Part shown: positions 54,391-63,154 of the stretch, one piece after another
Numbering within the stretch: position 1 is the first letter of the stretch
Layout of the letters: each line of letters begins with the position of its first letter
From: Arcanobacterium wilhelmae
GTDB lineage: Bacteria > Actinomycetota > Actinomycetes > Actinomycetales > Actinomycetaceae
Length of the DNA: 64,000 bases
Reading direction: 5' to 3'
NCBI RefSeq assembly: GCF_029632765.1
Contig: NZ_CP121247.1
Location: 1,302,001-1,366,000, forward strand
The notes under the pieces: model-generated
Databases searched by the model: none
What the model was told of the DNA's origin: nothing
The model's input: only the letters and a program-made list of their open reading frames with translations
Made by a program: the position numbers and the translations under genes

Positions 54391-55129
54391 CCCTCATGCG
54401 CTTCTTCAGCACAGAGTTCGCCTGCTCACGCGGGCGGATCACCAGCGAATCGATATTGACGTGAGATGGAAGCGAAAGCGTCCAGCGCACAGCTTCCGCG
54501 ATGTCGTCCGCGACGAGCGGGGCATCCACGCCAGCGTACACAGCGTCGGCTTTCGCCTGGTCGCCGCGGAACCGCACCAACGAAAACTCCTCCGTATGCA
54601 CCAGGCCGGGTGCGATCTCGATCAGGCGCACCGGCTCCCCCACAAGCTCGAGGCGAAGCGTGGAGACGATCTCGCGCTCCGCATGCTTCGCGGCCGTGTA
54701 TCCGGCACCGCCCGGATAAGATTCATGCGCAGCGGTGGAGGTAATAAACACAGCGTCACCGCCTGCCGGCCCGAGCTGCGCAAGGAAACGCTGCGTCACC
54801 GCAAGCGTGCCAAGCACGTTCAGCTCGTACATCGCCCGCCAATCGGCCAGCCCGCCGTCGGCGACAGCCTCGGTACCGATCGCGCCGCCCGCGTTGTTCA
54901 CCAGGGCGTTCACGCCACGAAGCTTGGCACAGTAATCGAAAATCGCTGCCACGCCGGCGTCGGTGGTGAGGTCTGCAGCCACGTAACGCGCGCCGGTCTC
55001 GGCCGCGAGCGCTTCCAAGCGGTCCTCGCGCCGCGCCGTCGCGATCACCTCCCAACCGTCCTTCGCGAGCGCGCGCACGCTCGCCGCCCCGATCCCGCTC
55101 GACGCTCCCGTCACCAACACTCGTTTCAT
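54374..55129 (-). CDS. Short-chain dehydrogenase/reductase (YdfG-like)
   Basis: NAD(P)-dependent oxidoreductase. The 251-residue product has the cofactor motif GASSGIG (about 8-14), NNAG, and the catalytic Ser and YTAAK (Ser near 130, Tyr near 149, Lys near 153). It most resembles NADP-dependent 3-hydroxy acid dehydrogenases; the substrate is not certain. The last residues and stop come from a dispersed repeat copy. Divergent from proC. Confidence 0.88.
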   Translation of the reverse strand: MKRVLVTGASSGIGAASVRALAKDGWEVIATARREDRLEALAAETGARYVAADLTTDAGVAAIFDYCAKLRGVNALVNNAGGAIGTEAVADGGLADWRAMYELNVLGTLAVTQRFLAQLGPAGGDAVFITSTAAHESYPGGAGYTAAKHAEREIVSTLRLELVGEPVRLIEIAPGLVHTEEFSLVRFRGDQAKADAVYAGVDAPLVADDIAEAVRWTLSLPSHVNIDSLVIRPREQANSVLKKRMRADAGA

Positions 55130-55143
55130 CCGTTTTCCCTTTC

Positions 55144-55165
55144 CCGACGCCGGAGCCCAGCTCCC
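55144..55165 (+). repeat. Partial dispersed repeat between the SDR gene and proC
   Basis: CCGACGCCGGAGCCCAGCTC; the core is exact but the second half is degraded. Confidence 0.35.
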
Positions 55166-55382
55166 AGCGATTGTTTCGTTGTCTTATCCAACCACCGCGC
55201 GCGGGCGTTGCAAAGCAAGGACGCCCGAACGTTGTTGCCGCGCGAGAGCGCTCAAGCACAGGCAATACCCGCACGAGAGGTGTGGAGCGGCAGCGAGAGG
55301 TCGCAGGGGAACCTGCCACGGGCGTCGTGGGACGCGCGAGCTGTGCAAAAATAGAGGGAGTAATTGGAGCGAAGGAGGGGCC

Positions 55383-56189
55383 ATGCTGGGCTTTATCGGA
55401 CTGGGGAACATGAACGGCGCGATCTTGAAGGGCGTGCTCGCCGCGGGAATAGTGGAGCCCGGCGACGTGTACTTCACGCGCGCGCACGCGCAGGCCGGGC
55501 GCGACGTTGCGGGCGAGCTCGGCATCAACTTCGTCGAATCGAACGCCGAACTAGCAAAGAAACTCGGCGACGGCGACGTCATCATCTCCGGAGTCAAGCC
55601 ACAGTACATGCTCGAGGTGCTGCGCGAGCTCGGCACGGACGCGAGCGGAAAGGTGATCGTGTCGGTGGCCGCCGGCGTCGCGATCGAGCGCCTAGAATCG
55701 GCGCTCCCCGAAGGAACGTCCGTTGTGCGAGCAATGCCCAACGTGCCCGCGCAGGTCGGCGCCGGAATGACGGCCCTCGCCGCGAACGCACACACCACCG
55801 AAGACGAGCTTCACGCCGTCGAGGTGCTCTTCGGAGCCGTCGGGGAAACCGTGGCCATCGCCGAGCCCTACTTCGCTACTTTCTCCGCGATCGCCGGCTG
55901 CTCCCCCGCGTGGACCTTGACCTACATTGACGCTCTCTCGCGCGCCGCGCTCGCGGCCGGCATGCCCAAGGATGTTGCGCTCAAGGTTGCCTCGCAAGCC
56001 GTGCTCGGCAGCGCAAAGTATGCGCTGGAAATGATGGACGAGGAGCGGCCCGCGCAGTTGCTTGATCGCGTGACCTCGCCGGGCGGCACGACGATCGCTG
56101 GGCTCGTTGCGATGGAGAAGGCAGGTTTCTCCTCAGCGGTTGTGCGCGGCGTCGAATCCGCCATCGCCCGCGACGCCCAACTCGGGTAA
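55383..56189 (+). CDS. proC: Pyrroline-5-carboxylate reductase
   Basis: Last step of proline synthesis, reducing P5C with NAD(P)H. The ATG at 55383 follows GAAGGAGG and gives 268 residues starting LGFIGLGNMNGAILKG, the expected cofactor motif. The C-terminal domain has the ProC signature (about 220-242) with SPGGTTIAGL. It stands alone. Confidence 0.95.
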   Translation: MLGFIGLGNMNGAILKGVLAAGIVEPGDVYFTRAHAQAGRDVAGELGINFVESNAELAKKLGDGDVIISGVKPQYMLEVLRELGTDASGKVIVSVAAGVAIERLESALPEGTSVVRAMPNVPAQVGAGMTALAANAHTTEDELHAVEVLFGAVGETVAIAEPYFATFSAIAGCSPAWTLTYIDALSRAALAAGMPKDVALKVASQAVLGSAKYALEMMDEERPAQLLDRVTSPGGTTIAGLVAMEKAGFSSAVVRGVESAIARDAQLG

Positions 56190-56239
56190 GCGCTACCTAC
56201 GCTCTTTTACCGAATCGAGAGCGAAACCTGCCATTAACC

Positions 56240-56269
56240 GCGAGCGCGTTCGCAACAGGAGCATCGGCA
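56240..56269 (+). repeat. Left flanking repeat of the Fic module
   Basis: Thirty bases aligning with 57264-57293 at 25 of 30 positions by hand, same orientation. It contains CGCAACAGGAGC, which in the right copy is joined to the CCGGCGTCGG core. It lies between proC and the antitoxin. Confidence 0.5.
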
Positions 56270-56369
56270 TCATACCGCCTGGATCACCTACTACTTTTCA
56301 CCTGTGGATAACTCCGTCGGCAAATTTCCGCCACCGGGTATGCTAGAGACCAACAGTGAAGGAGGAGAC

Positions 56370-56570
56370 ATGTCTATCGAACACATCAGTGCGCATTTGT
56401 CCGAGGATGAACGGCGCTCGCTCGCACTTGACGCTCTCCATTCGGGCAAGCTCGAAGGTTTGTCACCCTCCACATTTTTGATCCACGAGCTTGAAAACTG
56501 GATTTCGGGAACGTCCTCGATTGATGAACTCATTAGCCGAGTCAAGTCGCATCACAATGCGTCGCTCTGA
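56370..56570 (+). CDS. VbhA-like antitoxin of a Fic system
   Basis: Small inhibitor of the Fic adenylyltransferase encoded next. The 66-residue product, starting at an ATG preceded by GAAGGAGGAG, has the inhibitory helix motif S-x3-E-G at S25-G30 (SGKLEG), the feature by which class I Fic antitoxins block ATP in the Fic active site. Its end overlaps the fic start by 14 bases. Confidence 0.82.
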   Translation: MSIEHISAHLSEDERRSLALDALHSGKLEGLSPSTFLIHELENWISGTSSIDELISRVKSHHNASL

Positions 56571-57156
56571 GAAAGTTCCAGACCCGTACGTCGATCCGAT
56601 CAGTGGAGTGCTGAAGAACTTGATCGGCGCCACCACCACAAAACAGCTCAACGCATTCGAAGCAGACATCGTCCCATTGCGTCAGATCCAACTGCTACAC
56701 ACTGGCTGGGAAACGAGCGGAGATTTTCACGAGCTTCAGTACATTCACTTCGCACTCTTTCACGACATTTACTCGTGGGCAGGCGAACCCCGCACGATAG
56801 ACATTCAGAAAAACGCCGTCGGCTCTATCCCGTTCTTCCCCGTTGCCAAGCTGGAGGATGGGATCAGTAACGCTTTTGCACAGCTAAAGTCCGATGGATA
56901 TCTGCGCAACCTCAACACACAGGATTTTGTCGAGCGGCTAGCATTCCACTACGAGCAACTCAATTACCTTCACCCGTTCCGCGAAGGCAATGGCCGCGCT
57001 CAACGCGTTTTCTGGAGCCGGGTAGCCCGAGATGCCGGCCATAACATCGACTGGACCCAGCTCACCCGAGAAGACAATGATCGAGCATGCATGATCGCTA
57101 TGCGAGACCTCAACCTCCAGCCTCTGATTCAGATGTTCTCAACAATTGTTCGATAG
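56557..57156 (+). CDS. Fic-family protein adenylyltransferase toxin
   Basis: Transfers AMP to target proteins; VbhT/FicT relatives modify DNA gyrase and topoisomerase IV. From ATG 56557 the product is 199 residues with the complete motif HPFREGNGRAQR (catalytic His near 139), the AGEPR motif near 75 and the flap. The start is inside the antitoxin gene, so the pair is coupled. The 30-bp repeats at 56240 and 57264 flank the module. Target not known. Confidence 0.9.
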   Translation: MRRSEKVPDPYVDPISGVLKNLIGATTTKQLNAFEADIVPLRQIQLLHTGWETSGDFHELQYIHFALFHDIYSWAGEPRTIDIQKNAVGSIPFFPVAKLEDGISNAFAQLKSDGYLRNLNTQDFVERLAFHYEQLNYLHPFREGNGRAQRVFWSRVARDAGHNIDWTQLTREDNDRACMIAMRDLNLQPLIQMFSTIVR

Positions 57157-57178
57157 ACAACTTCGCGGATTGAATCTG

Positions 57179-57679
57179 CTAGTCCTCCCAGGTGAGGACT
57201 TCGAGGCCGCGGATCACCACGACGGGCGTGCCCTCCAGCTCCATCACGGTGCCGGCGAGCGCCGCGAGCGCATCCGCAACAGGAGCTCCGGCGTCGGCGG
57301 CAACGTCCACACCGGCTCGGCCAATCGCGACGTCGGTGCCACCCGCGCGAGAAGCCGTCACGATCACGCCGGCTCGGCCACCGAAACGCGCGGCGAGCCC
57401 GCGCCGGATTTCGGCCGCGGCGGCGTCGGGATCGCTGGGGGCACCCAGGCCGAGCTTGGCAGGGATGCCAGCGCGCGTGCGGAAGCCGCTCGGTTGGGTG
57501 CCTTCCTTGTGCCAGCGGCCTTGCGCTTTCGCCACAATTTTTCCGGCGACGGCCACCACGTCCGCGCCGCGCAAGTGTTCCCCACCCTCGAGAGAGTTGA
57601 GCGCTGAGCCGATCACGGCGGCGACGTCGTCGCCGCCGGTGAGCTGCGGAATGCCATGCACGGGAAAAATCTGGATCAT
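57179..57679 (-). CDS. Shortened CofE-like protein (F420 gamma-glutamyl ligase family)
   Basis: From ATG 57679 the product is 166 residues, against about 250 for CofE. The N-terminal part (VHGIPQLTGGDDVAAVIGSAL, GADVVAVAGKIVAKAQGR) and the end (GTPVVVIRGLEVL) resemble CofE/FbiB, but the middle part with VRPGVLIVETRHGFVCANAGVD-like sequence is missing. No other F420 gene is in view. It may be a degenerate remnant or have a new role. Part of it (57271-57297) coincides with a dispersed repeat copy. No ribosome site; TACACT 15 bases upstream suggests leaderless transcription. Confidence 0.65.
   Translation of the reverse strand: MIQIFPVHGIPQLTGGDDVAAVIGSALNSLEGGEHLRGADVVAVAGKIVAKAQGRWHKEGTQPSGFRTRAGIPAKLGLGAPSDPDAAAAEIRRGLAARFGGRAGVIVTASRAGGTDVAIGRAGVDVAADAGAPVADALAALAGTVMELEGTPVVVIRGLEVLTWED
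57264..57297 (-). repeat. Dispersed repeat inside the CofE-like gene, right flank of the Fic module
   Basis: On the minus strand CCGACGCCGG, AGCTCCT, GTTGCGGATG. In frame it encodes DAGAPVAD of the CofE-like protein. Bases 57264-57293 match 56240-56269 on the other side of the Fic genes. Confidence 0.6.
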
Positions 57680-57702
57680 GCGCACTAGTGTACCCACCGC
57701 CA

Positions 57703-57826
57703 CCGACGCCGGCCGGTCACCAATCTTCCACGCGCAACGACCACCGAGTTCCAGAATCCGTGCGCCGACGTCGCCCGCCAACCACGCTCCTCCTACCAAA
57801 CAACGCGAGCCGCGCCCCGGCGTCGG
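57703..57826. repeat. Cluster of repeat cores upstream of valS
   Basis: Three cores in 124 bases: CCGACGCCGG at 57703-57712 (+), CCGACGTCG at 57764-57772 (+), and CCGACGCCGGGGCGCGGC on the minus strand at 57826-57809, followed by TCGCGTTG. No other feature was recognised in 57680-57891 apart from a -10-like GACAAT next to the valS start. Confidence 0.45.
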
Positions 57827-57891
57827 GCACGTCACTCTCCCGCCCGCTCCCCGATGCCGTAAAACGGGCGCCCCCGTGAGACAATAGGCGC

Positions 57892-60543
57892 ATGACTCAA
57901 AATAAATCCGCATTGCTCGATCACACGGAGGTTCCGGATAGGGCGTCCCTCGAAGGTCTCGAGGATCGCTGGGAGAAGTCCTGGACTGACAACCGCACCT
58001 ATAGCTTCGATCGCGAGACCACGCGTGAAGCCGTCTATTCTGTGGACACTCCCCCGCCCACGGTCTCTGGCTCTCTTCACGTGGGCCACGTTTTCTCCTA
58101 CACCCACACTGATGTGGTGGCCCGCTACCAGCGCATGACGGGCAAGAACGTGTTCTACCCGATGGGCTGGGATGATAACGGCCTGCCCACCGAGCGCCGC
58201 GTGCAGAACTACTACGGCGTTCGTGTGGATCCGTCGCTTCCGTACGAGGAGAATTTCGTTCCTCCGCACGACGGCGGTGATGGCAAGTCGATCAAGTTTG
58301 CCGATCAGAAGCCGATTTCGCGTAAGAACTTTATTGAGCTGTGCTGGAAGCTCACGGCCGAGGACGAGAAGCAGTTCGAGGCGCTGTGGCGCCGCCTGGG
58401 CCTGTCGGTGGATTGGGAGCAGAACTACCAGACCATCGGTTCGAAGGCGCAGAAGGTTGCGCAGGCAGCGTTCTTGAAGAACCTGGAGCGCGGCGAGGCG
58501 TACCAGGCGCAGGCTCCGGGCCTGTGGGACGTCACGTTCCAGACGGCGGTGGCGCAGGCCGAGCTCGAGGCTCGCGAGTACCCGGGCGCTTACCATGCGC
58601 TCGCGTTCCATGCGAAGGATGAGGACGTGGTCATCGAGACCACCCGTCCGGAGCTCCTGCCCGCGTGTGTGGCGCTGATTGCTCACCCGGATGATGAGCG
58701 TTACCAGCACCTGTTTGGCACCACTGTGACCTCGCCAGTGTTCGGCGTTGAGGTGCCTGTTGTGGCGCACCCGATGGCTGAGATCGATAAGGGCGCCGGT
58801 ATCGCTATGTGCTGTACGTTCGGCGATCTGACCGACGTCGTGTGGTGGCGCGAACTCGATCTGCCGATGCGCACGGTGCTCGGCAAGGACGGCCGCATGA
58901 ACCGCGAGATCCCCGAGTGGATCACGGACGAGGCCGGCCGCGAAATGTATGCGGAAATGGCTGGGAAAACCACCTTCTCGGCTCGCAAGGCTCTCGTTGA
59001 GAAGCTCAAGGAAACGGGCGAGATGATCGGCGATGAGAAGCCGACCCAGCGTATGACGAACTTCTTCGAGAAGGGCGATAAGCCGCTCGAGATCGTCACC
59101 TCACGCCAGTGGTACATCCGCAACGGTGGCCGCGCCCACGAGGAGGCGAACGGCAAGGATCTTCGCCAGAACCTGCTTACTCGCGGCTCGGAGCTGGCGT
59201 TCCACCCGGATTTCATGCGCGTACGTTACAACAACTGGGTTGAGGGCCTGAATTCGGATTGGCTCGTGTCGCGTCAGCGTTACTTCGGTGTGCCGTTGCC
59301 GTTGTGGTACAAGGTCACCGAGGCTGGGGATGTGGATTACGACGCCGTTTTGACGCCGTCGATTGACTCTCTCCCAATCGATCCGACCACGGACGTTCCG
59401 GCTGGCTACACGGAGGAGCAGCGCGGCGTGCCGGGCGGCTTCGTGGGCGAAGTGGACATCATGGATACGTGGGCTACTTCGTCGCTGACCCCGCAGATCG
59501 CGGGCGGCTGGCTCACGGATGAGGATCTGTTTGCCAAGGTGTACCCGATGGATGTGCGCCCGCAGGGTCAGGACATCATCCGTACCTGGCTGTTCTCTAC
59601 CGTGGTGCGCGCTCACCTCGAGTTTGGCGCGTTGCCGTGGAAGAACGCCACGATTTCGGGCTGGATCCTGGATCCGGATCACAAGAAGATGAGTAAGTCG
59701 AAGGGCAACGTTGTGACCCCGCTTCAGCTTCTTGAAAAGCACGGTTCCGACGCCGTTCGTTACTGGGCAACGTCGGCTCGCCTGGGTACGGATGCGGCTT
59801 TCGATGAGCAGCAGATGAAGATTGGCCGCCGCCTGGCGATGAAGGTGCTCAACGCGTCGAAGTTCGCGCTGTCGATGGGCGGCGAGGGCGCTGTGGATCT
59901 GGATCTGTCGAAGGTCACCGAGGTGCTCGATCGCGCACTGCTCGCTCGCCTTGCTGAGGTTGTGGAGGGCGCAACGGCCGCGTTCGAGAAGTTCGATCAC
60001 ACGCGTGCGCTCGAGATCACCGAATCGGCGTTCTGGGCATTCTGTGACGATTACCTGGAGCTGGTGAAGGATCGTGCCTACGATCGCGACGGCGCCTACT
60101 CCGCGGCTGGCCAGATGGCGGCCGTGGAATCGGCTCGCGTCACGCTGAACACTGCGGTGGATACGTTCGTTCGCCTGCTCGCTCCTACCCTCCCCTTCGC
60201 TACCGAAGAGGTGTGGAGCTGGTACCGCACGGGCAGCGTTCACCAGGCGCAGTGGCCGACGTCGGAGGCGTTGGTTGCGGCAGCGGCTGGCACCGATTCG
60301 GATATTCTCAAGTCTGCTGGCAGCGTGCTTCAGGCGCTACGCAAGGTGAAGTCGAACGAGAAGGTGTCTCAGCGTATGGCGTTCCTCTCGCTCGCCGTCA
60401 CCGTTCCGAGCGAGGACGTTGCCGACGTCAAGGCCGTACTTGCGGACCTGAAGGCGGCAACGCACGCCACGGGTTCGTTCGAGATCACGGCTGGCGAGGA
60501 TCTGGAGGTCACCTCCTACGAGCTCGATCGCCCGGCAGAGTGA
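57892..60543 (+). CDS. valS: Valyl-tRNA synthetase
   Basis: Class I synthetase charging tRNA-Val, with editing of Thr. The 883-residue product has HVGH in SGSLHVGHVFSYTH (about 59-72), the editing domain, KMSKS near 598-602 (DHKKMSKSKGN), and the anticodon-binding domain with a short C-terminal end. The ATG lies just downstream of a possible -10 (GACAAT), suggesting a leaderless or very short leader mRNA. A strong terminator follows. Confidence 0.97.
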   Translation: MTQNKSALLDHTEVPDRASLEGLEDRWEKSWTDNRTYSFDRETTREAVYSVDTPPPTVSGSLHVGHVFSYTHTDVVARYQRMTGKNVFYPMGWDDNGLPTERRVQNYYGVRVDPSLPYEENFVPPHDGGDGKSIKFADQKPISRKNFIELCWKLTAEDEKQFEALWRRLGLSVDWEQNYQTIGSKAQKVAQAAFLKNLERGEAYQAQAPGLWDVTFQTAVAQAELEAREYPGAYHALAFHAKDEDVVIETTRPELLPACVALIAHPDDERYQHLFGTTVTSPVFGVEVPVVAHPMAEIDKGAGIAMCCTFGDLTDVVWWRELDLPMRTVLGKDGRMNREIPEWITDEAGREMYAEMAGKTTFSARKALVEKLKETGEMIGDEKPTQRMTNFFEKGDKPLEIVTSRQWYIRNGGRAHEEANGKDLRQNLLTRGSELAFHPDFMRVRYNNWVEGLNSDWLVSRQRYFGVPLPLWYKVTEAGDVDYDAVLTPSIDSLPIDPTTDVPAGYTEEQRGVPGGFVGEVDIMDTWATSSLTPQIAGGWLTDEDLFAKVYPMDVRPQGQDIIRTWLFSTVVRAHLEFGALPWKNATISGWILDPDHKKMSKSKGNVVTPLQLLEKHGSDAVRYWATSARLGTDAAFDEQQMKIGRRLAMKVLNASKFALSMGGEGAVDLDLSKVTEVLDRALLARLAEVVEGATAAFEKFDHTRALEITESAFWAFCDDYLELVKDRAYDRDGAYSAAGQMAAVESARVTLNTAVDTFVRLLAPTLPFATEEVWSWYRTGSVHQAQWPTSEALVAAAAGTDSDILKSAGSVLQALRKVKSNEKVSQRMAFLSLAVTVPSEDVADVKAVLADLKAATHATGSFEITAGEDLEVTSYELDRPAE

Positions 60544-60580
60544 TCGCTCCAGGTAAGAAGTAATCGCCACAGGCGATAAT

Positions 60581-60615
60581 GGTGTGGGCGGAAGGTCAAA
60601 CCTTCCGCCCACACC
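60581..60615. terminator. Bidirectional terminator after valS
   Basis: Perfect 16-bp stem (60581-60596 and 60600-60615) with loop CAA. Smaller hairpins lie at 60563-60577, 60621-60656 (ATCAGCAC/GTGCTGAT) and 60666-60680, so the whole convergent gap is rich in inverted repeats. Confidence 0.8.
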
Positions 60616-60723
60616 TGCATATCAGCACAATTGTTTGCGTGATCCTACGTGCTGATCGCGGCCTCACATACAGAGTATGTAAGCCGTCATTCACCGCGCG
60701 TCGGTCACCGAGCGATCACAGAT

Positions 60724-61053
60724 TCACTTGCTCGCAATTTTGCACACCGTGGCCTTGCGGTTCGCCGCGACCCAGCGGTACACGCGGCGCGCGAGCGGCG
60801 CGATGATCGGCAACGCGAGCGCCCGGCCAATGATCGGCCACGCTCCCCGAGCGCGGCGCAACAGCTGCGAGATCGCCAGATGCTCGGCGTATTCGCGCCC
60901 ATCGACAACAGCCAGCGCCGTACGTTCCAGGTCCACCGACGTCGGGCGCCGGTACTGGTAGGAGGGCACGAACGTGACGTCGTGGGTGCGCGAGCCGAAG
61001 TAGGCGACCACGCGAGAGCAGAAACCGCAGTCGCGGTCGTAAACGAATTCCAT
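60724..61053 (-). CDS. DCC/DUF393 thioredoxin-like family protein
   Basis: The 109-residue product begins EFVYDRDCGFCSRVV, with the DxDCxxC-type pattern of the DCC family (predicted thiol-disulfide oxidoreductase), and has the late basic Arg-rich part. One thioredoxin-like redox pair (CGFC) is visible. Function unknown. Convergent with valS and divergent from the acyl-CoA ligase. Confidence 0.85.
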   Translation of the reverse strand: MEFVYDRDCGFCSRVVAYFGSRTHDVTFVPSYQYRRPTSVDLERTALAVVDGREYAEHLAISQLLRRARGAWPIIGRALALPIIAPLARRVYRWVAANRKATVCKIASK

Positions 61054-61191
61054 GCCGAGCCTTTCACCCCGAGTTCACTTTCCTCGGATATCCTAGCGTT
61101 GACAAGGAAGTCGCACGTCACCCCGAAGTTCTACCTTCGGGGCGTAAGTTACGGTATCGTACATCCCAGGACCCTAACCGAAGGATGAAGT

Positions 61192-63021
61192 ATGAAGAAT
61201 GTGATTGACGAAGAGGGCGTGGCCTACACTCCCGGCAAATTCCATGTGGAAGATACGCTCTCCATCCCGAAGTGGCTGATCCAGCTCGCCGCAGACCGCC
61301 CACTTGCCACCGTGATCGAACGCAAGGTCGGCCTGGGCAATGCATGGGTGCCAGTCACCTACCGCCAGTACATCGGCGAAATCCGTGCGCTCGCGCGTGG
61401 CCTCATCGCCCACGGTGTGAAGCCCGGCGATAACGTGGCGATCATGGGCCATACCTCGGACAACTGGGCAATGCTCGATTACGCCATCCAAATGGCCGGC
61501 GCCGTGGTGATCCCAATCTACGAAACCGATACGGCTCCGCAGATTGAATGGATTTTTGAAGATTCGAACGTGCGCTTCGCGTTCGCGGAAGACGAATCCA
61601 TGGCAGGCGTGATGAAGCCGATGATCGACCGCTTCGAGAATCTTGAGGAAGTGTTCGTGATCGCAAACGACGCGATCTCCACGCTCACAGCCGAGGGCCG
61701 CCCGGAATTGGACGAAGAAATCGACCGCCGCGTTGAAGCATTGCGCGCTGACGACATCTTCACCGTGATCTACACCTCCGGCACCACCGGCCGCCCGAAG
61801 GGCGTGGAGCTCACACACCGCAACTACCTCCATACCGCGATCAACGGCCCTCTCGACGACGAGCTGAAGCCGGCTCTTCGTGAGGGCGGGCGCGTGTTGC
61901 TCTTCCTTCCGCTCGCTCACTCGTTTGCGCGCTTCATCAACATGGCCGTGATGTATGCGGGCATGCCGATCGGTTACTCGCCCGATGCAAAGAACCTGGT
62001 TGCGGATATGCAATCGTTCCGCCCCACGTTCGTGCTTGCTGTTCCGCGCGTGTTCGAGAAGATCTACAACGCTGCCGATGCGAAGGCGGGCAAGGGCGCG
62101 AAGCTCAAGATGTTCCGCTACTTCGCGAAGGTCGCGATCGAGTATTCGCGCGCGCTGGACACGAAGGAAGGCCCGTCGCCGTGGCTGAGGGCACAGCGCC
62201 AGCTCGGCGACAAGCTCGTGTACTCAAAGATTCGCCAGATCACGGGCGGCCAGTTTGAGTGGGCCGTATCGGGCGGAGCTCCGCTTGGCGCCCGCCTGGC
62301 ACACTTCTTCCGCGGGATCGGGATGCCGATCCTGGAAGGCTACGGTCTGACGGAATCCTCTGCCCCGACGTCGGTGAACCGCTGCAATCGCATGCGTATC
62401 GGTTCAGTAGGCCCGGCCTACGCCGGCACGTACGTGAAGGCGAGCGAGGAAGGCGAAATCCTGATCAAGGGCGAGCACGTGTTCCACTCCTATCGCAATA
62501 ATCCGCAAGCTACCGCGGAATCGTTTACCGAGGATGGCTGGTTCAAGAGCGGCGATCTGGGGCACGTGGATGAGGATGGGTTCATCTGGATCACGGGCCG
62601 CAAGAAGGAACTGATCGTGACCGCCGGCGGTAAGAATGTTTCCCCGGCCGAGCTGGAGGATCGTCTGCGCGGCCACCCGCTGATCTCGCAGGTGGTGGCA
62701 GTGGGTGATCAAAAGCCATTCGTCTCCGCGCTGATCACGCTGGATCCGGATATGTTGCCGGGCTGGTTGCGTAACCATAACCTGCCGCAGATGTCTCTGA
62801 CAGACGCTGTGACGGATCCGCAGGTGATCGCAGCGATCGACCGTGCGGTGAAGCGCACGAACGAGCACGTCTCGCGTGCAGAGTCGATCCGCAAGTTCAC
62901 GATTCTGCCCACCGATTTCACCGTGACCAACGGCTACTTGACGCCGTCGATGAAGGTGAAGCGCGCCGCGGTGCTCAAGGGCTTCGCTGCGGAGATCGAG
63001 AAGATCTACGAAGGCAAGTAA
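61192..63021 (+). CDS. Long-chain acyl-CoA synthetase (AMP-binding)
   Basis: Activates fatty acids to acyl-CoA through acyl-AMP. The 609-residue product has the P-loop-like YTSGTTGRPKGVELTH (about 195-210), the GYGLTESSAP region near 382, the GWFKSGDLGHVD region near 449 and the lysine motif GRKKELIVTAGGKNVSP near 470-486. GAAGGATG precedes the ATG. It is of the FadD15 kind. A terminator follows. Confidence 0.94.
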   Translation: MKNVIDEEGVAYTPGKFHVEDTLSIPKWLIQLAADRPLATVIERKVGLGNAWVPVTYRQYIGEIRALARGLIAHGVKPGDNVAIMGHTSDNWAMLDYAIQMAGAVVIPIYETDTAPQIEWIFEDSNVRFAFAEDESMAGVMKPMIDRFENLEEVFVIANDAISTLTAEGRPELDEEIDRRVEALRADDIFTVIYTSGTTGRPKGVELTHRNYLHTAINGPLDDELKPALREGGRVLLFLPLAHSFARFINMAVMYAGMPIGYSPDAKNLVADMQSFRPTFVLAVPRVFEKIYNAADAKAGKGAKLKMFRYFAKVAIEYSRALDTKEGPSPWLRAQRQLGDKLVYSKIRQITGGQFEWAVSGGAPLGARLAHFFRGIGMPILEGYGLTESSAPTSVNRCNRMRIGSVGPAYAGTYVKASEEGEILIKGEHVFHSYRNNPQATAESFTEDGWFKSGDLGHVDEDGFIWITGRKKELIVTAGGKNVSPAELEDRLRGHPLISQVVAVGDQKPFVSALITLDPDMLPGWLRNHNLPQMSLTDAVTDPQVIAAIDRAVKRTNEHVSRAESIRKFTILPTDFTVTNGYLTPSMKVKRAAVLKGFAAEIEKIYEGK

Positions 63022-63034
63022 GCGAAAATCGAAC

Positions 63035-63071
63035 GGAGGGCCGGTTCGGGATTTTCCCGAACCGGCCCTCC
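63035..63071. terminator. Bidirectional terminator between the acyl-CoA ligase gene and clpX
   Basis: Perfect 16-bp stem (63035-63050 and 63056-63071) with loop ATTTT between convergent genes. Confidence 0.85.
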
Positions 63072-63154
63072 GGCGTTCTGTGCGGCGTGTCCGCCCCGCG
63101 CGGCGATCGCCCGTTGTGGCCGACGCCCACAACCCGGCGCGCGTCCGTCAGCGC

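Noticed and set aside
56303..56311. A perfect DnaA box (TGTGGATAA) before the Fic antitoxin
   Set aside because: A single 9-mer; could occur by chance and no other boxes cluster with it.
60544..60723. A small RNA gene in the hairpin-rich valS downstream gap
   Set aside because: The gap holds one strong terminator and three small inverted repeats, but no promoter-like hexamers or known RNA motif were seen.
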